Source of the DNA: JBOFFC01 sp051648405
GTDB taxonomy: Bacteria > Planctomycetota > Planctomycetia > Pirellulales > Lacipirellulaceae
Direction of reading: 5' to 3'
DNA: 64,000 bases
Assembly: GCA_051648405.1 (NCBI GenBank)
Contig: JBOFFC010000151.1
Location: 41,737 to 105,736 of the forward strand
The notes under the pieces are model-generated. The model saw only the letters and a list, made by a program, of their open reading frames with translations, searched no databases and was not told the DNA's origin. The position numbers and the translations under genes were made by a program. Every line of letters starts with the position of its first letter. Position 1 is the stretch's first letter. This document shows positions 35,281-43,838 of the stretch, piece after piece.

Positions 35281-38058
35281 ATGGCTCGGCTCCTCCCGTC
35301 GCTGATCGCCTGCGCGGCGTTGCTGGCCGCCGTTGGGCTCGCGCGCGACGCCGCCGCGCAGTACGGGGCGATTATGGCAGTCGGCCCGAACGGCCAACCG
35401 ATGGCGCTGCCGCCGGGCGCCATGCCTCCCGGCGCGATGCCCGGCGGACCACCCTCCCCCGGCGGCGACGCGGCGAAGCCCGGTGAAGAAAAGAAAGACG
35501 GAGTAAAGAAGGACGAGAAGGCCAACGAGAAGAAAAAGGACGGCCCTGTCGAGCGACCCGACAAGCCACCGCGCCCCGCCGACCCGCGCGAGCTCGAGGC
35601 TAAGGCCGACGCCGACGGCCGCGTGCGGTTTTCGTTCCACGGCCAGCCGTGGCCCGACGTGATGCAGTGGCTCGCGAACGTGTCGCAGATGAGCCTCGAC
35701 TGGACCGAGCTGCCGCCCGGCTACCTGAACCTCACGACGCAGCGCAGCTACACGCTCGTCGAGGCCCGCGACCTGGTGAACCGCCACCTGCAAGCCCGCG
35801 GCTACTGCCTTGTCGTGTCGGGCGAAGTGCTGAGCGTCTACAAGCTCGACAAGCTCGACCCGAGCCTCGTGCCGCGCGTCACCGAAGAGCAGCTCTACGA
35901 CCTCCCGCCGCACAACCTTGCGAAGCTGACCCTTGCGCTCCCCGAGGGGCTCGACCCGGCCAAGGCGATCGAGGACCTCAAGCAGGCCCTCAGCCCGACG
36001 GCAAAGGCAATGCCCCTCGCGGCGACCAAGCAAGTGCTGCTGCTCGACACGGTCGGGAACCTGCGGATGGCGAGTGCGCTGGTGAACGGCGAGCGCCTGG
36101 CGGCCGAAGGGCGCGTCGCGCCGCGCGAGTTCATCCTCGAGCACATCCAGGCGTCCGAGGTGATCGACACGCTCTACGTGGTGCTGGGGCTCGACCCCAA
36201 CAGCCGCCCGAGCCAGATGGAGCTCCAGCTCCAGCAGCAGAAGCTGCAACTGATGACGCAGATGCAGCAGAGCGGCAAAGACGTCCTCTCGCTGATGAAG
36301 CAGGACGGCCCCCCGGTCTACCTGGCCTACAACCGGCAGCGGAACAGCGTCCTGGTGAACGCCCCACCGAAGGAGATGGCGATCGTCGAGCGGGCCCTCG
36401 AGTCGCTCGACGTCCCCACGAGCGTCGATGGCGCCGAATCCGCCGCGGGGGAGGGCGCCCGCACGCTGCGGCAGTACCGCCTGAAGGCGATCGAGCCGGC
36501 GGGGGTCGTCAGCACGCTCGGCGAGATCGGCGACCTCGGCCCGCGCACCGAGCTCCGCGCGGACGACAAGAGCAAGACGCTGTTCGCCCGCGCGACGGCG
36601 GCCGACCACGAGAAGATCGCGCGGCTGGTCGAGCAGCTCGACTCGAGCGGCACGCGCGTCGAAGTGTTCTGGCTGCGCCGCCTGCCGGCCGACGCGGTCG
36701 CCGGGACGATCCAGTCGCTCATCATCCAGCCCCCCGAGAAGAAGAAGGAGAACAACAACCCGTTCTACTTCAGTTGGAACGACCGGGAAGAAGAGCCCGA
36801 GGAGCCGGCGGTCGAGCTGCGCGTCGATGCCGACGTCGAGAACAACCGCCTCGTCTGTCGCGGGACCGAGGAGCAACTGCAGCAGGTCCGCGACCTGCTC
36901 GAGAAGCTCGGCGAGCCGTCGGCCGAGTCGCTCGCCCAGTCGCGGGTGCGGGTGCTCGACGCGGTCGCGCCGGAGGACCTCGACGGGCTGCTCGAGCGCC
37001 TCAAGGCCGCCTGGCCTTCGGTCGGCGGCGGGACCGAGCTCGTGCTCCCCGACGCGGAATCAACGCCCCCGCCCGGCGACCCCCCCGCGGCCAAAGAAGC
37101 GGCGGCAACCGACAAAGCGGCTACCAGAAGCTCGCCGTCTCCCTTCCGCCTCGCGAACGACGCGCCGCCGGCGCCGAAGCGGCTGCGGCTCTCGACCGAC
37201 GCCGAGGGGCGGCTGGTCCTGTCGTCCGACGACCCCGACGCCCTCGCGCGGATGGAGGAGCTCGTCGCGGCGCTCGCCCCCGAGGCGCCCCGCTTCCGCT
37301 CGTACCGCATCAAGCACCTCTCGTCGAAGTACGTCTACGAGAACCTGACCGACTACTTCGAGGAGGAGCTCGCCGGCGACGAAGGGGAGCAGATCGTCGA
37401 TTGGTGGGGCCGACTCCGGGGTTCGCAACCCAAGGACAAATCGGTCCGCCTGTCGAAGCGCCGCAAGCTCCGCTTCCTGTACGACGAGGCGAGCAACACC
37501 GTGATGGTCTCGAACGCCAGCCCCACGCAGATTGTCGAGGTCGAACGCCTTATCGAGCTGTGGGACAGGCCGCTGGCGGACGACGTCGTCGTCCCGCGCC
37601 GCACCGAGGCGATCAAGCTCCGCTACGCGCGGGCCTCGAAGGTCGCCGCGGCCGTCAAGGACGTCTACCGGGACCTCCTCAGCACGCGCGACCGCGAGTT
37701 CGACGTCCCCGAGAACCGCGGGCGCGGCGCAGCGACCAAGACGGTCACCACGATCCGCTACACCGACGGCGTGGGGCTGCAACGGACCGAGCCGATCGCC
37801 AGCGGCTTCGGCGGCGCCCTGTCGATCGGCTTCGACGACGCGGCGAACGTGATCCTGGTCTCGGCCCGCGAGGAGTTGTTCGCGAACGTCGCCGAGATGG
37901 TCCGCGTGCTCGACGAGGAGGCGGGCGCGAGCAATACCGTGCGCGTGCTGCGCCTGGGGGGGACGGGCTCGCCCGCGATGCTGAGCGAGGCGCTCAAGCG
38001 GGCCTTGCCGCGTGCCGACCCTACGCCGGCGCAGCCGAACCCGCAGCCGCAGCGGTGA
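35281..38058 (+). CDS. Exported protein with repeated secretin N-domains, no secretin pore
   Basis: The 925-residue protein has a signal peptide (about 1-25) and a Pro/Gly and Lys/Glu-rich linker (to about 100). An STN-like N0 domain (about 110-190: FHGQPWPDVMQWLANVSQMS ... GYCLVVSGEVLSVYKL) is followed by several NolW-like modules (for example REFILEHIQASEVIDTLYVV, YRLKAIEPAGVVSTLGEIG, YRIKHLSSKYVYENLTDYF, IKLRYARASKVAAAVKDVY). The C-terminal secretin beta-barrel expected after such modules is absent; the protein ends in a Pro-rich tail. It probably sits in the periplasm as a ring or scaffold. No other type II/IV pilus gene is adjacent. Confidence 0.8.
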   Translation: MARLLPSLIACAALLAAVGLARDAAAQYGAIMAVGPNGQPMALPPGAMPPGAMPGGPPSPGGDAAKPGEEKKDGVKKDEKANEKKKDGPVERPDKPPRPADPRELEAKADADGRVRFSFHGQPWPDVMQWLANVSQMSLDWTELPPGYLNLTTQRSYTLVEARDLVNRHLQARGYCLVVSGEVLSVYKLDKLDPSLVPRVTEEQLYDLPPHNLAKLTLALPEGLDPAKAIEDLKQALSPTAKAMPLAATKQVLLLDTVGNLRMASALVNGERLAAEGRVAPREFILEHIQASEVIDTLYVVLGLDPNSRPSQMELQLQQQKLQLMTQMQQSGKDVLSLMKQDGPPVYLAYNRQRNSVLVNAPPKEMAIVERALESLDVPTSVDGAESAAGEGARTLRQYRLKAIEPAGVVSTLGEIGDLGPRTELRADDKSKTLFARATAADHEKIARLVEQLDSSGTRVEVFWLRRLPADAVAGTIQSLIIQPPEKKKENNNPFYFSWNDREEEPEEPAVELRVDADVENNRLVCRGTEEQLQQVRDLLEKLGEPSAESLAQSRVRVLDAVAPEDLDGLLERLKAAWPSVGGGTELVLPDAESTPPPGDPPAAKEAAATDKAATRSSPSPFRLANDAPPAPKRLRLSTDAEGRLVLSSDDPDALARMEELVAALAPEAPRFRSYRIKHLSSKYVYENLTDYFEEELAGDEGEQIVDWWGRLRGSQPKDKSVRLSKRRKLRFLYDEASNTVMVSNASPTQIVEVERLIELWDRPLADDVVVPRRTEAIKLRYARASKVAAAVKDVYRDLLSTRDREFDVPENRGRGAATKTVTTIRYTDGVGLQRTEPIASGFGGALSIGFDDAANVILVSAREELFANVAEMVRVLDEEAGASNTVRVLRLGGTGSPAMLSEALKRALPRADPTPAQPNPQPQR

Positions 38059-38108
38059 CACCGAACGAAGAGCTCACGCAGAGACGCAGAGCCAGAGCGG
38101 ACGGGCGC

Positions 38109-38213
38109 AGGCGAGCCGGCGGCGAGAGCCGGCGGAGTCTTCGCGCGCGTTGGGATCCACCCCGCTGCAATCACTTCGACGGCTTTTGCCGCCGGCCCGC
38201 TTTCAACCTTGGG
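38109..38213. repeat. Dispersed repeat, AGGCGAGCCGGC family (degenerate copy)
   Basis: Starts AGGCGAGCCGGCGGCGAGAG and ends GCCCGCTTTCAACCTTGGG. It shares both ends with copies at 63474-63580 and 63933-64000. Ends are mutually inverted (GAGCCGGC and GCCGGC). A separate half-repeat of CACGCAGAGACGCAGAG type lies just upstream (38075-38091). Confidence 0.65.
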
Positions 38214-38311
38214 TGATGCATTCGATCGACCGCATCCCAAGCAAACGACGTCCCCCTCAGGTCGCACAGTCGCTACGATCTCCGCGACCTCTCAACACCT
38301 TCGGCGGAGCC

Positions 38312-39748
38312 ATGGCGATGAAAAACAAGTCCCGCGTTGTTGGCTGGGTCCTGACCGCGCTCGTGTTCCTGTTGCTCGTCGGCCCCAGCGCGATGTCGAC
38401 GTTCCTCGACTGGGAGGGGAAGGAAGCGGCCTTCGCCAAGGCGGGCTTCACCGTCGAACTGGAACAGTCTCCGGTCGGTTCACCGGTGGTTCGGCAGAAA
38501 CGGATTGATCCCGCGATGTTGGAGGCAGTCCACCACACCGCCGCGACGGATGGTAAACCGCATCCCGGGGTGGTGGGTGTTGCATCTTTAACCCTCGTCT
38601 CGCAGTCAAACAAGCCGCGACCGTTGCCTTACCCGCAAAGCGAAGTTCTCGCTGGGCTTGAATGGACTAGCGAGCCGCATCTTTATCCCGGCATCCAGTC
38701 CGACATGCACTGGCACGCATGGGGCGAGGATGACACACTCTATTCGGTCGATGGAGACGGGCAATTTTGGGGAACAGGGGACTACTTCTGTAGCCTCTCG
38801 AAGATCTCTGGAGCGCCGCCGACACACCGCATTGAGCTGGTTACGCAATTCAAGGACCTTGATCTGCGGGCTCATGCACCCGATGGGATGCAACGTTATC
38901 TCTGCGGACCGCTCGCCGTCGGGTCCGACCTCTACGTTTGCGTGTACGACTACGACTGGCGGATCACGGGAAAGGACGTGAGCAAGAGGCAAGAGATGCT
39001 CGCGGTGGACCGCTACTCCAAGCATGGTGGCATTCCAGCAATTCTCCACTCACGCGATGGCGGAAACAGCTGGAGCAATGCACCTCGCAAAGACACGCCA
39101 CGTTTCCTGGGACCGGATTTTGGCAACCTTCAGTTTGTCGGCTTTGGCCCTGGTTACACTCGCGTTCCCAAAGAGTTGGGGGACTTCGTGTACGCCATCT
39201 CAAACGACTCGAACTGGGAAAGCGGTGATCACCTCTTCCTCGCCCGCGTACCAAAGGACAAGGTCCTCGATCGATCGGCTTGGGAGTTTTTCAGCGGCGC
39301 ATCCTCGGCGCCGGCGTGGTCTAGTGCAGAAGGCGCGGCGAAGCCGGTCTTCCGCGACCCTCGCCACGTGGGCCACTCGGACATGACGTACAATCGCGGG
39401 TTGAATCGCTACATCCTATCGGTGTTCAGCGACTCCGTTCCGCATCTCGAAACCGCGACCGTTGCGGACACCAAGTCCTGGGAGAAGCAAACGGAGCTGC
39501 AAGTGTACGAAGGAACAACGCCGTGGGGGCCATGGGCGCTCGTCTATCGCGAGGCGCCCTGGGGGGGCGCTGACCACGCTTGCTATCTCCCCCACGTTCC
39601 GGCCAAGTGGCTCAGCGATGACGGCTTGACGGGCTGGATGCTTTACTCCGGCGATTGGGAGCATGAACACTACCCACAGCGAGAGTTCTACGGCTATATG
39701 GTGCGTGAATTCCGCCTGCGGCCGAGCAGCAGTGCGATTGCACCATAA
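38312..39748 (+). CDS. Chimera: DoxX-like N-terminus joined to DUF4185-like beta-propeller domain
   Basis: The 478-residue product starts with about 49 residues nearly identical to the DoxX protein at 40139-40540 (GWVLTALVFLLLVGPSAMS), one transmembrane helix, then switches at about 38463 to an unrelated domain. That domain (to the end) contains SRDGGNSW, an Asp-box motif, with many Trp/Tyr residues, and looks like a five- or six-bladed propeller of the DUF4185/sialidase-like type. The second part has visibly lower GC and freer codon use. The DNA of the first 119 shared bases is about 97% identical to the DoxX gene. The helix probably now acts as a signal anchor. Confidence 0.8.
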   Translation: MAMKNKSRVVGWVLTALVFLLLVGPSAMSTFLDWEGKEAAFAKAGFTVELEQSPVGSPVVRQKRIDPAMLEAVHHTAATDGKPHPGVVGVASLTLVSQSNKPRPLPYPQSEVLAGLEWTSEPHLYPGIQSDMHWHAWGEDDTLYSVDGDGQFWGTGDYFCSLSKISGAPPTHRIELVTQFKDLDLRAHAPDGMQRYLCGPLAVGSDLYVCVYDYDWRITGKDVSKRQEMLAVDRYSKHGGIPAILHSRDGGNSWSNAPRKDTPRFLGPDFGNLQFVGFGPGYTRVPKELGDFVYAISNDSNWESGDHLFLARVPKDKVLDRSAWEFFSGASSAPAWSSAEGAAKPVFRDPRHVGHSDMTYNRGLNRYILSVFSDSVPHLETATVADTKSWEKQTELQVYEGTTPWGPWALVYREAPWGGADHACYLPHVPAKWLSDDGLTGWMLYSGDWEHEHYPQREFYGYMVREFRLRPSSSAIAP

Positions 39749-40138
39749 CGCGCTTCCGGCAGAGGATCGGAAGTCGGTAGTAGTCGCTCCGGCCGGTAGC
39801 CGGTAGCCGGGCGCCGTGCTCACCCCGTTAGGGGTTGTGCCCTGTCTCACCGGGTCCCCGTCTGCGTAGCGGTAGACTTTGGGGTCGCCGCCGGCGAATT
39901 CGGCGTCGAGGGGGAGCTGCTACTCGACGTGGTCCGAGGGCGCCCCTTTTGAGACGGACTTTCAATCACCGGGGTCGCCGCCTGGTTCAATCGCCCGTAC
40001 GCAACTCTTGACGAGACCTCGATCGGCGCCCACGGCAACCGAGGTCGCCGCCTGAGGGCACAGTCGCTACGATGCGACCCGAGCGGCGCAGCCGCAGCAG
40101 AATCGGCGACTGAACACCACTCCCAGCGGACTCGATCG
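39749..40138. other. Intergenic region before doxX-like gene
   Basis: 390 bases without a supported gene. GGTCGCCGCC occurs three times (near 39892, 39966 and 40043). At 40058-40073 is GCACAGTCGCTACGAT, which also occurs at 38264-38279 before the chimeric gene, and whose TACGAT may be a -10 box. Nothing else is recognised. Confidence 0.45.
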
Positions 40139-40540
40139 ATGACGCTCAAGAGCAAGTCACGCATCACCGGCTGGGTCCTCACCGCGCTCGTGTTCCTGTT
40201 GCTCGTCGGCCCCAGCGCGATGTCGAAGTTCCTCGACTGGGAGGGGAAGGAAGCGGCCTTCGCCAAGGCGGGCTTCACCGTTGAGCTGATGCAGAAGATC
40301 GGCGTGCTCGAGGTGGCGATCGCCCTGCTCTACCTGATCCCGCGGACCTCGTTCCTCGGGTCGATCCTGCTCACGGGCTACCTGGGGGGAGCCGTCGTGA
40401 CCCACCTGCGTGTGGGCGAGCCGTGGTTCATGCCGGTTGTGATCGGCGTGGTCGCTTGGATCGGCTGCGCACTGCGGACCCCCGGCGTGTTCGGCCTGAC
40501 GCTGGGCGGGCAGGCGCCACGCAGCGCAACGCTGAGCTGA
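40139..40540 (+). CDS. DoxX-like family membrane protein
   Basis: The 133-residue protein has four predicted transmembrane helices (around 11-27, 49-66, 72-88 and 96-115) and the DoxX-like motifs FLDWEGKEAAFAKAG and LLTGYLGGAVVTHLR. DoxX-like proteins are small membrane proteins linked to quinone or redox functions in some species. Its 5' part was duplicated into the upstream chimera. It is convergent with the arsenic operon. Confidence 0.85.
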   Translation: MTLKSKSRITGWVLTALVFLLLVGPSAMSKFLDWEGKEAAFAKAGFTVELMQKIGVLEVAIALLYLIPRTSFLGSILLTGYLGGAVVTHLRVGEPWFMPVVIGVVAWIGCALRTPGVFGLTLGGQAPRSATLS

Positions 40541-40559
40541 CCGCGGGGAGCCCCCGCCG

Positions 40560-41639
40560 TCAGGCGTTCAAGAACCATCTCCGCTTCAACCACAGCGCCA
40601 CCGACACCATCGCGATCATCACGGGCACCTCGACGAGGGGTCCGATCACCGCCGCGAACGCGGCGCCGGAATCGATGCCGAAGACCGCAACCGCCACGGC
40701 GATCGCCAGCTCGAAGTTGTTGCTGGCGGCGGTGAACGCGAGAGTGGCCGTCTTCGCGTAGCCCGCCCCCAGGCGACGCCCCATCAGAAAGCTCACGGCG
40801 AACATCGCGACGAAGTACAAGCAGAGTGGCGTAGCGATCAGCAGCACGTCCCCCGGTATCCGCACGATCTGATCCCCCTTGAGGCTGAACATCACGAGGA
40901 TCGTGAACAACAGCGCGACGAGCGTCAGCGGCCCGATGCGCGGCAGGAACTCACGCTCGTACCAAGCGCGGCCGCAGGCGCGGACGAGCGTCACCCGCGT
41001 CAGCATCCCCGCGAGGAACGGCACGCCGAGGTAGAGCATGACGCTCTGGGCGATGTCGGCGACCCCCACCGTGACGACGCTGCCGGCCAGGCCTAGCTTC
41101 GGCGGCAACCAGGTCAGGAAGAACCACGCGTACCCGCTGTAGAAGAGCACCTGGAACACGCTGTTGAACGCGACCAGTCCCGCCGCGTACTCGCGGTCCC
41201 CTCGGGCGAGGTCGTTCCAGACGATGACCATCGCGATGCAGCGCGCTATGCCGATCAAGATCAGGCCCGTCATGTAGTCGGGGTGGTCTCGCAAGAAGAG
41301 CACCGCGAGCGCGAACATCAACGCGGGGCCGATGACCCAGTTCTGGACGAGCGATATGCCGAGCACTCGCCAGTCGCGGAAGACGTCTCCCAGCTCCTCG
41401 TAGCGGACCTTCGCCAATGGGGGGTACATCATCAAGATCAAGCCGATCGCAATCGGCACGTTGGTGGTTCCCACCTGGAACCGTTCGAGGAAACCATCGA
41501 CGCCGGGAAACGTGGTCCCGATCCCGACGCCGATCGACATCGCCAAGAAGATCCAGAGCGTGAGGTACCGATCGAGGAACCCCAGCCGGCCGGGGCAGGC
41601 GGTTTCCAACTCCGCGCGTGCTTCCTCCGTGGGCGCCAT
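40560..41639 (-). CDS. acr3: Arsenite efflux permease, ACR3 family
   Basis: Exports arsenite with the proton gradient. The 359-residue protein has about ten transmembrane helices. NVPIAIGLILMMYPPLAKVRYEEL and the Cys-containing GIARCIAMVIVWNDLARGDREY are characteristic of ACR3; the conserved helix-4 Cys is required in studied members. It is last in the arsR-arsM-arsC-acr3 operon, 32 bases after the phosphatase gene. Confidence 0.95.
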   Translation of the reverse strand: MAPTEEARAELETACPGRLGFLDRYLTLWIFLAMSIGVGIGTTFPGVDGFLERFQVGTTNVPIAIGLILMMYPPLAKVRYEELGDVFRDWRVLGISLVQNWVIGPALMFALAVLFLRDHPDYMTGLILIGIARCIAMVIVWNDLARGDREYAAGLVAFNSVFQVLFYSGYAWFFLTWLPPKLGLAGSVVTVGVADIAQSVMLYLGVPFLAGMLTRVTLVRACGRAWYEREFLPRIGPLTLVALLFTILVMFSLKGDQIVRIPGDVLLIATPLCLYFVAMFAVSFLMGRRLGAGYAKTATLAFTAASNNFELAIAVAVAVFGIDSGAAFAAVIGPLVEVPVMIAMVSVALWLKRRWFLNA

Positions 41640-41671
41640 CTCGAACGCTCCTTGGTTGGAGGTCGGCCGAT

Positions 41672-42400
41672 TCACTCGCCGCGGGGCGACCCCTCGGCCG
41701 CCAGCTTGAACACGAGCAGCACCTCGCGGGCGATCTGCTCGCAGCGCTCGTCGTACGTCGCCGCTTCCTCCGGCGTGTCGTCGGCGACCTTGGGGTCCTC
41801 GTAAGGGATCGCGAAGCGGGCCTCGGCGCCGCGGACCGTCGGGCACGCCTCGTCGGCCTGCGAGCAGACCATCACGGCGGCGAAGCCCTCGCTCGGGTTC
41901 GGGGACTCGTCGTAACGCTTCGAGAAGCAGGTCTGCGGCGCGGTCCCGCCGGCGAACCTCGCTGCGTAGCGCGGGTTCGTCGAAGCCGATCCCGAAGCTT
42001 CGATCTCGAAGCCGGCACGCTCTAGCGCGGCAACGGCCCGCGGGTTGAACGCCGTCCCCTCGGTGCCGCCTGAGTACGTCTCGACGTTCGCGACGCCGTA
42101 GCGGTGCGCAGCGACCGCCCCCCACAGCTGCGCCATTTGGCTGCGGCGTGAGTTGTGCGTGCAGATGAAGGTCAGCCGCAGCGGCTCGCCCGAGGCGGCC
42201 TTCGCCGCGACGAAGTCGGCCAGCGGTTTGAGCTCGGCGACGCGCTCGGCGGGGACTTGGTCGAACTCCGCCTCGCGCACGGCGACGTACTTGGCGATCG
42301 TCGGATGCATGGAGTTTACCTGAGGCGCCGCTGCCGGGGCGACGCGCGCTGGAACGAGGAACAAAGCAATCATCACGGTGATGGCGAACGCGTTCGTCAT
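41672..42400 (-). CDS. Low-molecular-weight phosphatase-type arsenate reductase, with signal-like N-terminus
   Basis: The 242-residue protein contains the Cx5R active-site loop ICTHNSRRSQMAQ of low-molecular-weight tyrosine phosphatases and ArsC, with further Cys residues (TCFSKR, VCSQADEACPT) that could relay electrons. In an ars operon the likely role is arsenate reduction. The ATG at 42400 overlaps the arsM stop (ATGA) and yields an N-terminal hydrophobic stretch (FAITVMIALFLVPARVAPA) that looks like a signal peptide. An internal ATG at 42310 would remove it and give a cytosolic enzyme. Confidence 0.82.
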   Translation of the reverse strand: MTNAFAITVMIALFLVPARVAPAAAPQVNSMHPTIAKYVAVREAEFDQVPAERVAELKPLADFVAAKAASGEPLRLTFICTHNSRRSQMAQLWGAVAAHRYGVANVETYSGGTEGTAFNPRAVAALERAGFEIEASGSASTNPRYAARFAGGTAPQTCFSKRYDESPNPSEGFAAVMVCSQADEACPTVRGAEARFAIPYEDPKVADDTPEEAATYDERCEQIAREVLLVFKLAAEGSPRGE

Positions 42401-43290
42401 TTCATGTCTCCCTTGATGGCGAGGACGCGGACACTGGCCGCGAAGTCGTTGACGTCGAAGCGCCGCAGCAGGTCGGCGAGCTGCGAGTGGACGTCGCTCG
42501 TCGCCGGGCCGCAGCAGCCCGAGTCAATCACGGCGAGCGGGTCCGCAGCCGCCGCGGCCGGGACGCAGCAGGCCGCGTTTTCGGCCTTCGCGTAGGCGTT
42601 CAGGTCGGCGCCCGTGTCGAGGACCTCGACCGCCGCGAATCCGCAGTCCAGCAGCGTTTGGCGGTACTCTTCGATCGGCACAGCGCCGGCGATGCAGCCG
42701 ATGTAGGCGGCCGCGTTGTCGCGGACCTCGTCCGGGAGGGGCTTCTTTAGGGCGATGTCGCTCACCGCCAGTCGCCCGCCGGGCTTCAGCGCCCGCCACA
42801 CCTCGCGCAGCACCGCGGCCTTGTCGGGGGCCAGGTTGATCACGCAGTTGCTGATGACGCAGTCGACCGACGCGTCGGGGACCGGGAGCTGGTCGATCGT
42901 CGAGAGGTGGAACTCGACGTTCTCGACCGGCTTGCCGTCGCGCCCCCTGGCCGCGTTGCGCCGCGCGAGGTCGAGCATCTCGGCGCTCATGTCGATGCCG
43001 ATCGCTTTGCCGGTCGGGCCAACCTTCGGCGCGGCGAGCAGCACGTCGAGCCCCCCGCCGCACCCCAGGTCGAGCACCACCTCCCCCGCCCGGAGTCCCG
43101 CGGTGGCGAGGGGGTTGCCGCACGAGAGCCCCATGTTCGCCTCGGCGGGGATCGAAGCGAGCTCCTCGGGACTGTAGCCGAACGCCTCGGCGACGGCGCG
43201 GACGCCGTCGTCGTCACTCGACAGGCCGCGCGTCGCGACGGCCGAGTACTGCGTGCGGACTTGATCGACGATCGACTGGGTGGCGTTCAT
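42397..43290 (-). CDS. arsM: Arsenite S-adenosylmethionine methyltransferase
   Basis: Methylates arsenite with AdoMet. The 297-residue protein has the AdoMet-binding motif VLDLGCGGGLDVLLAA, a GMDMS-like loop (GIDMSAEML) and conserved Cys residues in LSCGNP, NCVINL and YIGCIAG. The C-terminal part (AACCVP, SGCCGP) has extra Cys pairs, as in many ArsM proteins. It sits 43 bases downstream of arsR and overlaps the phosphatase gene by 4 bases. Confidence 0.93.
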   Translation of the reverse strand: MNATQSIVDQVRTQYSAVATRGLSSDDDGVRAVAEAFGYSPEELASIPAEANMGLSCGNPLATAGLRAGEVVLDLGCGGGLDVLLAAPKVGPTGKAIGIDMSAEMLDLARRNAARGRDGKPVENVEFHLSTIDQLPVPDASVDCVISNCVINLAPDKAAVLREVWRALKPGGRLAVSDIALKKPLPDEVRDNAAAYIGCIAGAVPIEEYRQTLLDCGFAAVEVLDTGADLNAYAKAENAACCVPAAAAADPLAVIDSGCCGPATSDVHSQLADLLRRFDVNDFAASVRVLAIKGDMK

Positions 43291-43333
43291 CGCGTCGCCT
43301 TATGGTTCGAGGGGGGTAGGGTTCGGCGGACGT

Positions 43334-43720
43334 CTAGCAGCAACCGCTCTGACGGCGGCAGAGCTCTTCGGGTTCGAGTTTCAGCACGGCCTTCAGGGTG
43401 CGACGGTCCTCTTTGCCGCGCGGGTCGGCGGCGAACGACTCGAGCACCAGCCGCAGCGCGCCGCGGACCGCCGGCGACGCGTCCTCCCCCGCCAAGCGGA
43501 AGTAGGCCCAGCGCCCCTGCTTGCGGCCCTCGACCAGCCCCGCGCGGTGCAGGATCGCCATGTGCCGCGACACCCCCGAGACGGCGAGGCCGAGCACTTC
43601 GACGACCTGGCAGAGGCACAGCTCGCGGCCCTCGAGCAGCGCGAGCGCCCGCAGGCGGTTCTCGTCGCCGAGCGCCTTGGCGACGGTCAGCAGTTCGCCC
43701 GAGGGGGCTGCGGCCTTCAT
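43334..43720 (-). CDS. arsR: ArsR-family arsenic-responsive repressor
   Basis: The 128-residue protein has a winged helix (ALGDENRLRALALLEG, LAVSGVSRHMAILHRAGLV) with the metal-binding ELCLCQ motif in the recognition region and a further CC at the C-terminus (SGCC). Arsenite binding to the Cys residues would release DNA. The operator lies just upstream of its own start, so it represses the whole operon. Confidence 0.93.
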   Translation of the reverse strand: MKAAAPSGELLTVAKALGDENRLRALALLEGRELCLCQVVEVLGLAVSGVSRHMAILHRAGLVEGRKQGRWAYFRLAGEDASPAVRGALRLVLESFAADPRGKEDRRTLKAVLKLEPEELCRRQSGCC

Positions 43721-43725
43721 TCATA

Positions 43726-43756
43726 CGTTTCTACAACAGTAGAAACGGCGACGCAA
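43726..43756 (-). promoter_or_regulatory. arsR promoter with overlapping palindromic operator
   Basis: The palindrome CGTTTCTAC-AACA-GTAGAAACG (43726-43747, perfect 9-bp arms) lies 5 bases before the arsR ATG. On the minus strand TTGCGT (43751-43756) and TAGAAA (43728-43733) are separated by 17 bases and could be the -35 and -10 boxes. The operator then covers the -10 box and most of the spacer. The start would be at or next to the ATG, so the message may be leaderless. Confidence 0.8.
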
Positions 43757-43838
43757 GGCCTCCCAGAGAGACGGCGCGTGGCGATTCTCGATTCGCTGAG
43801 GACGCCCGACGAAGGGAGAGCGGGGGCTCGACTTGGAG

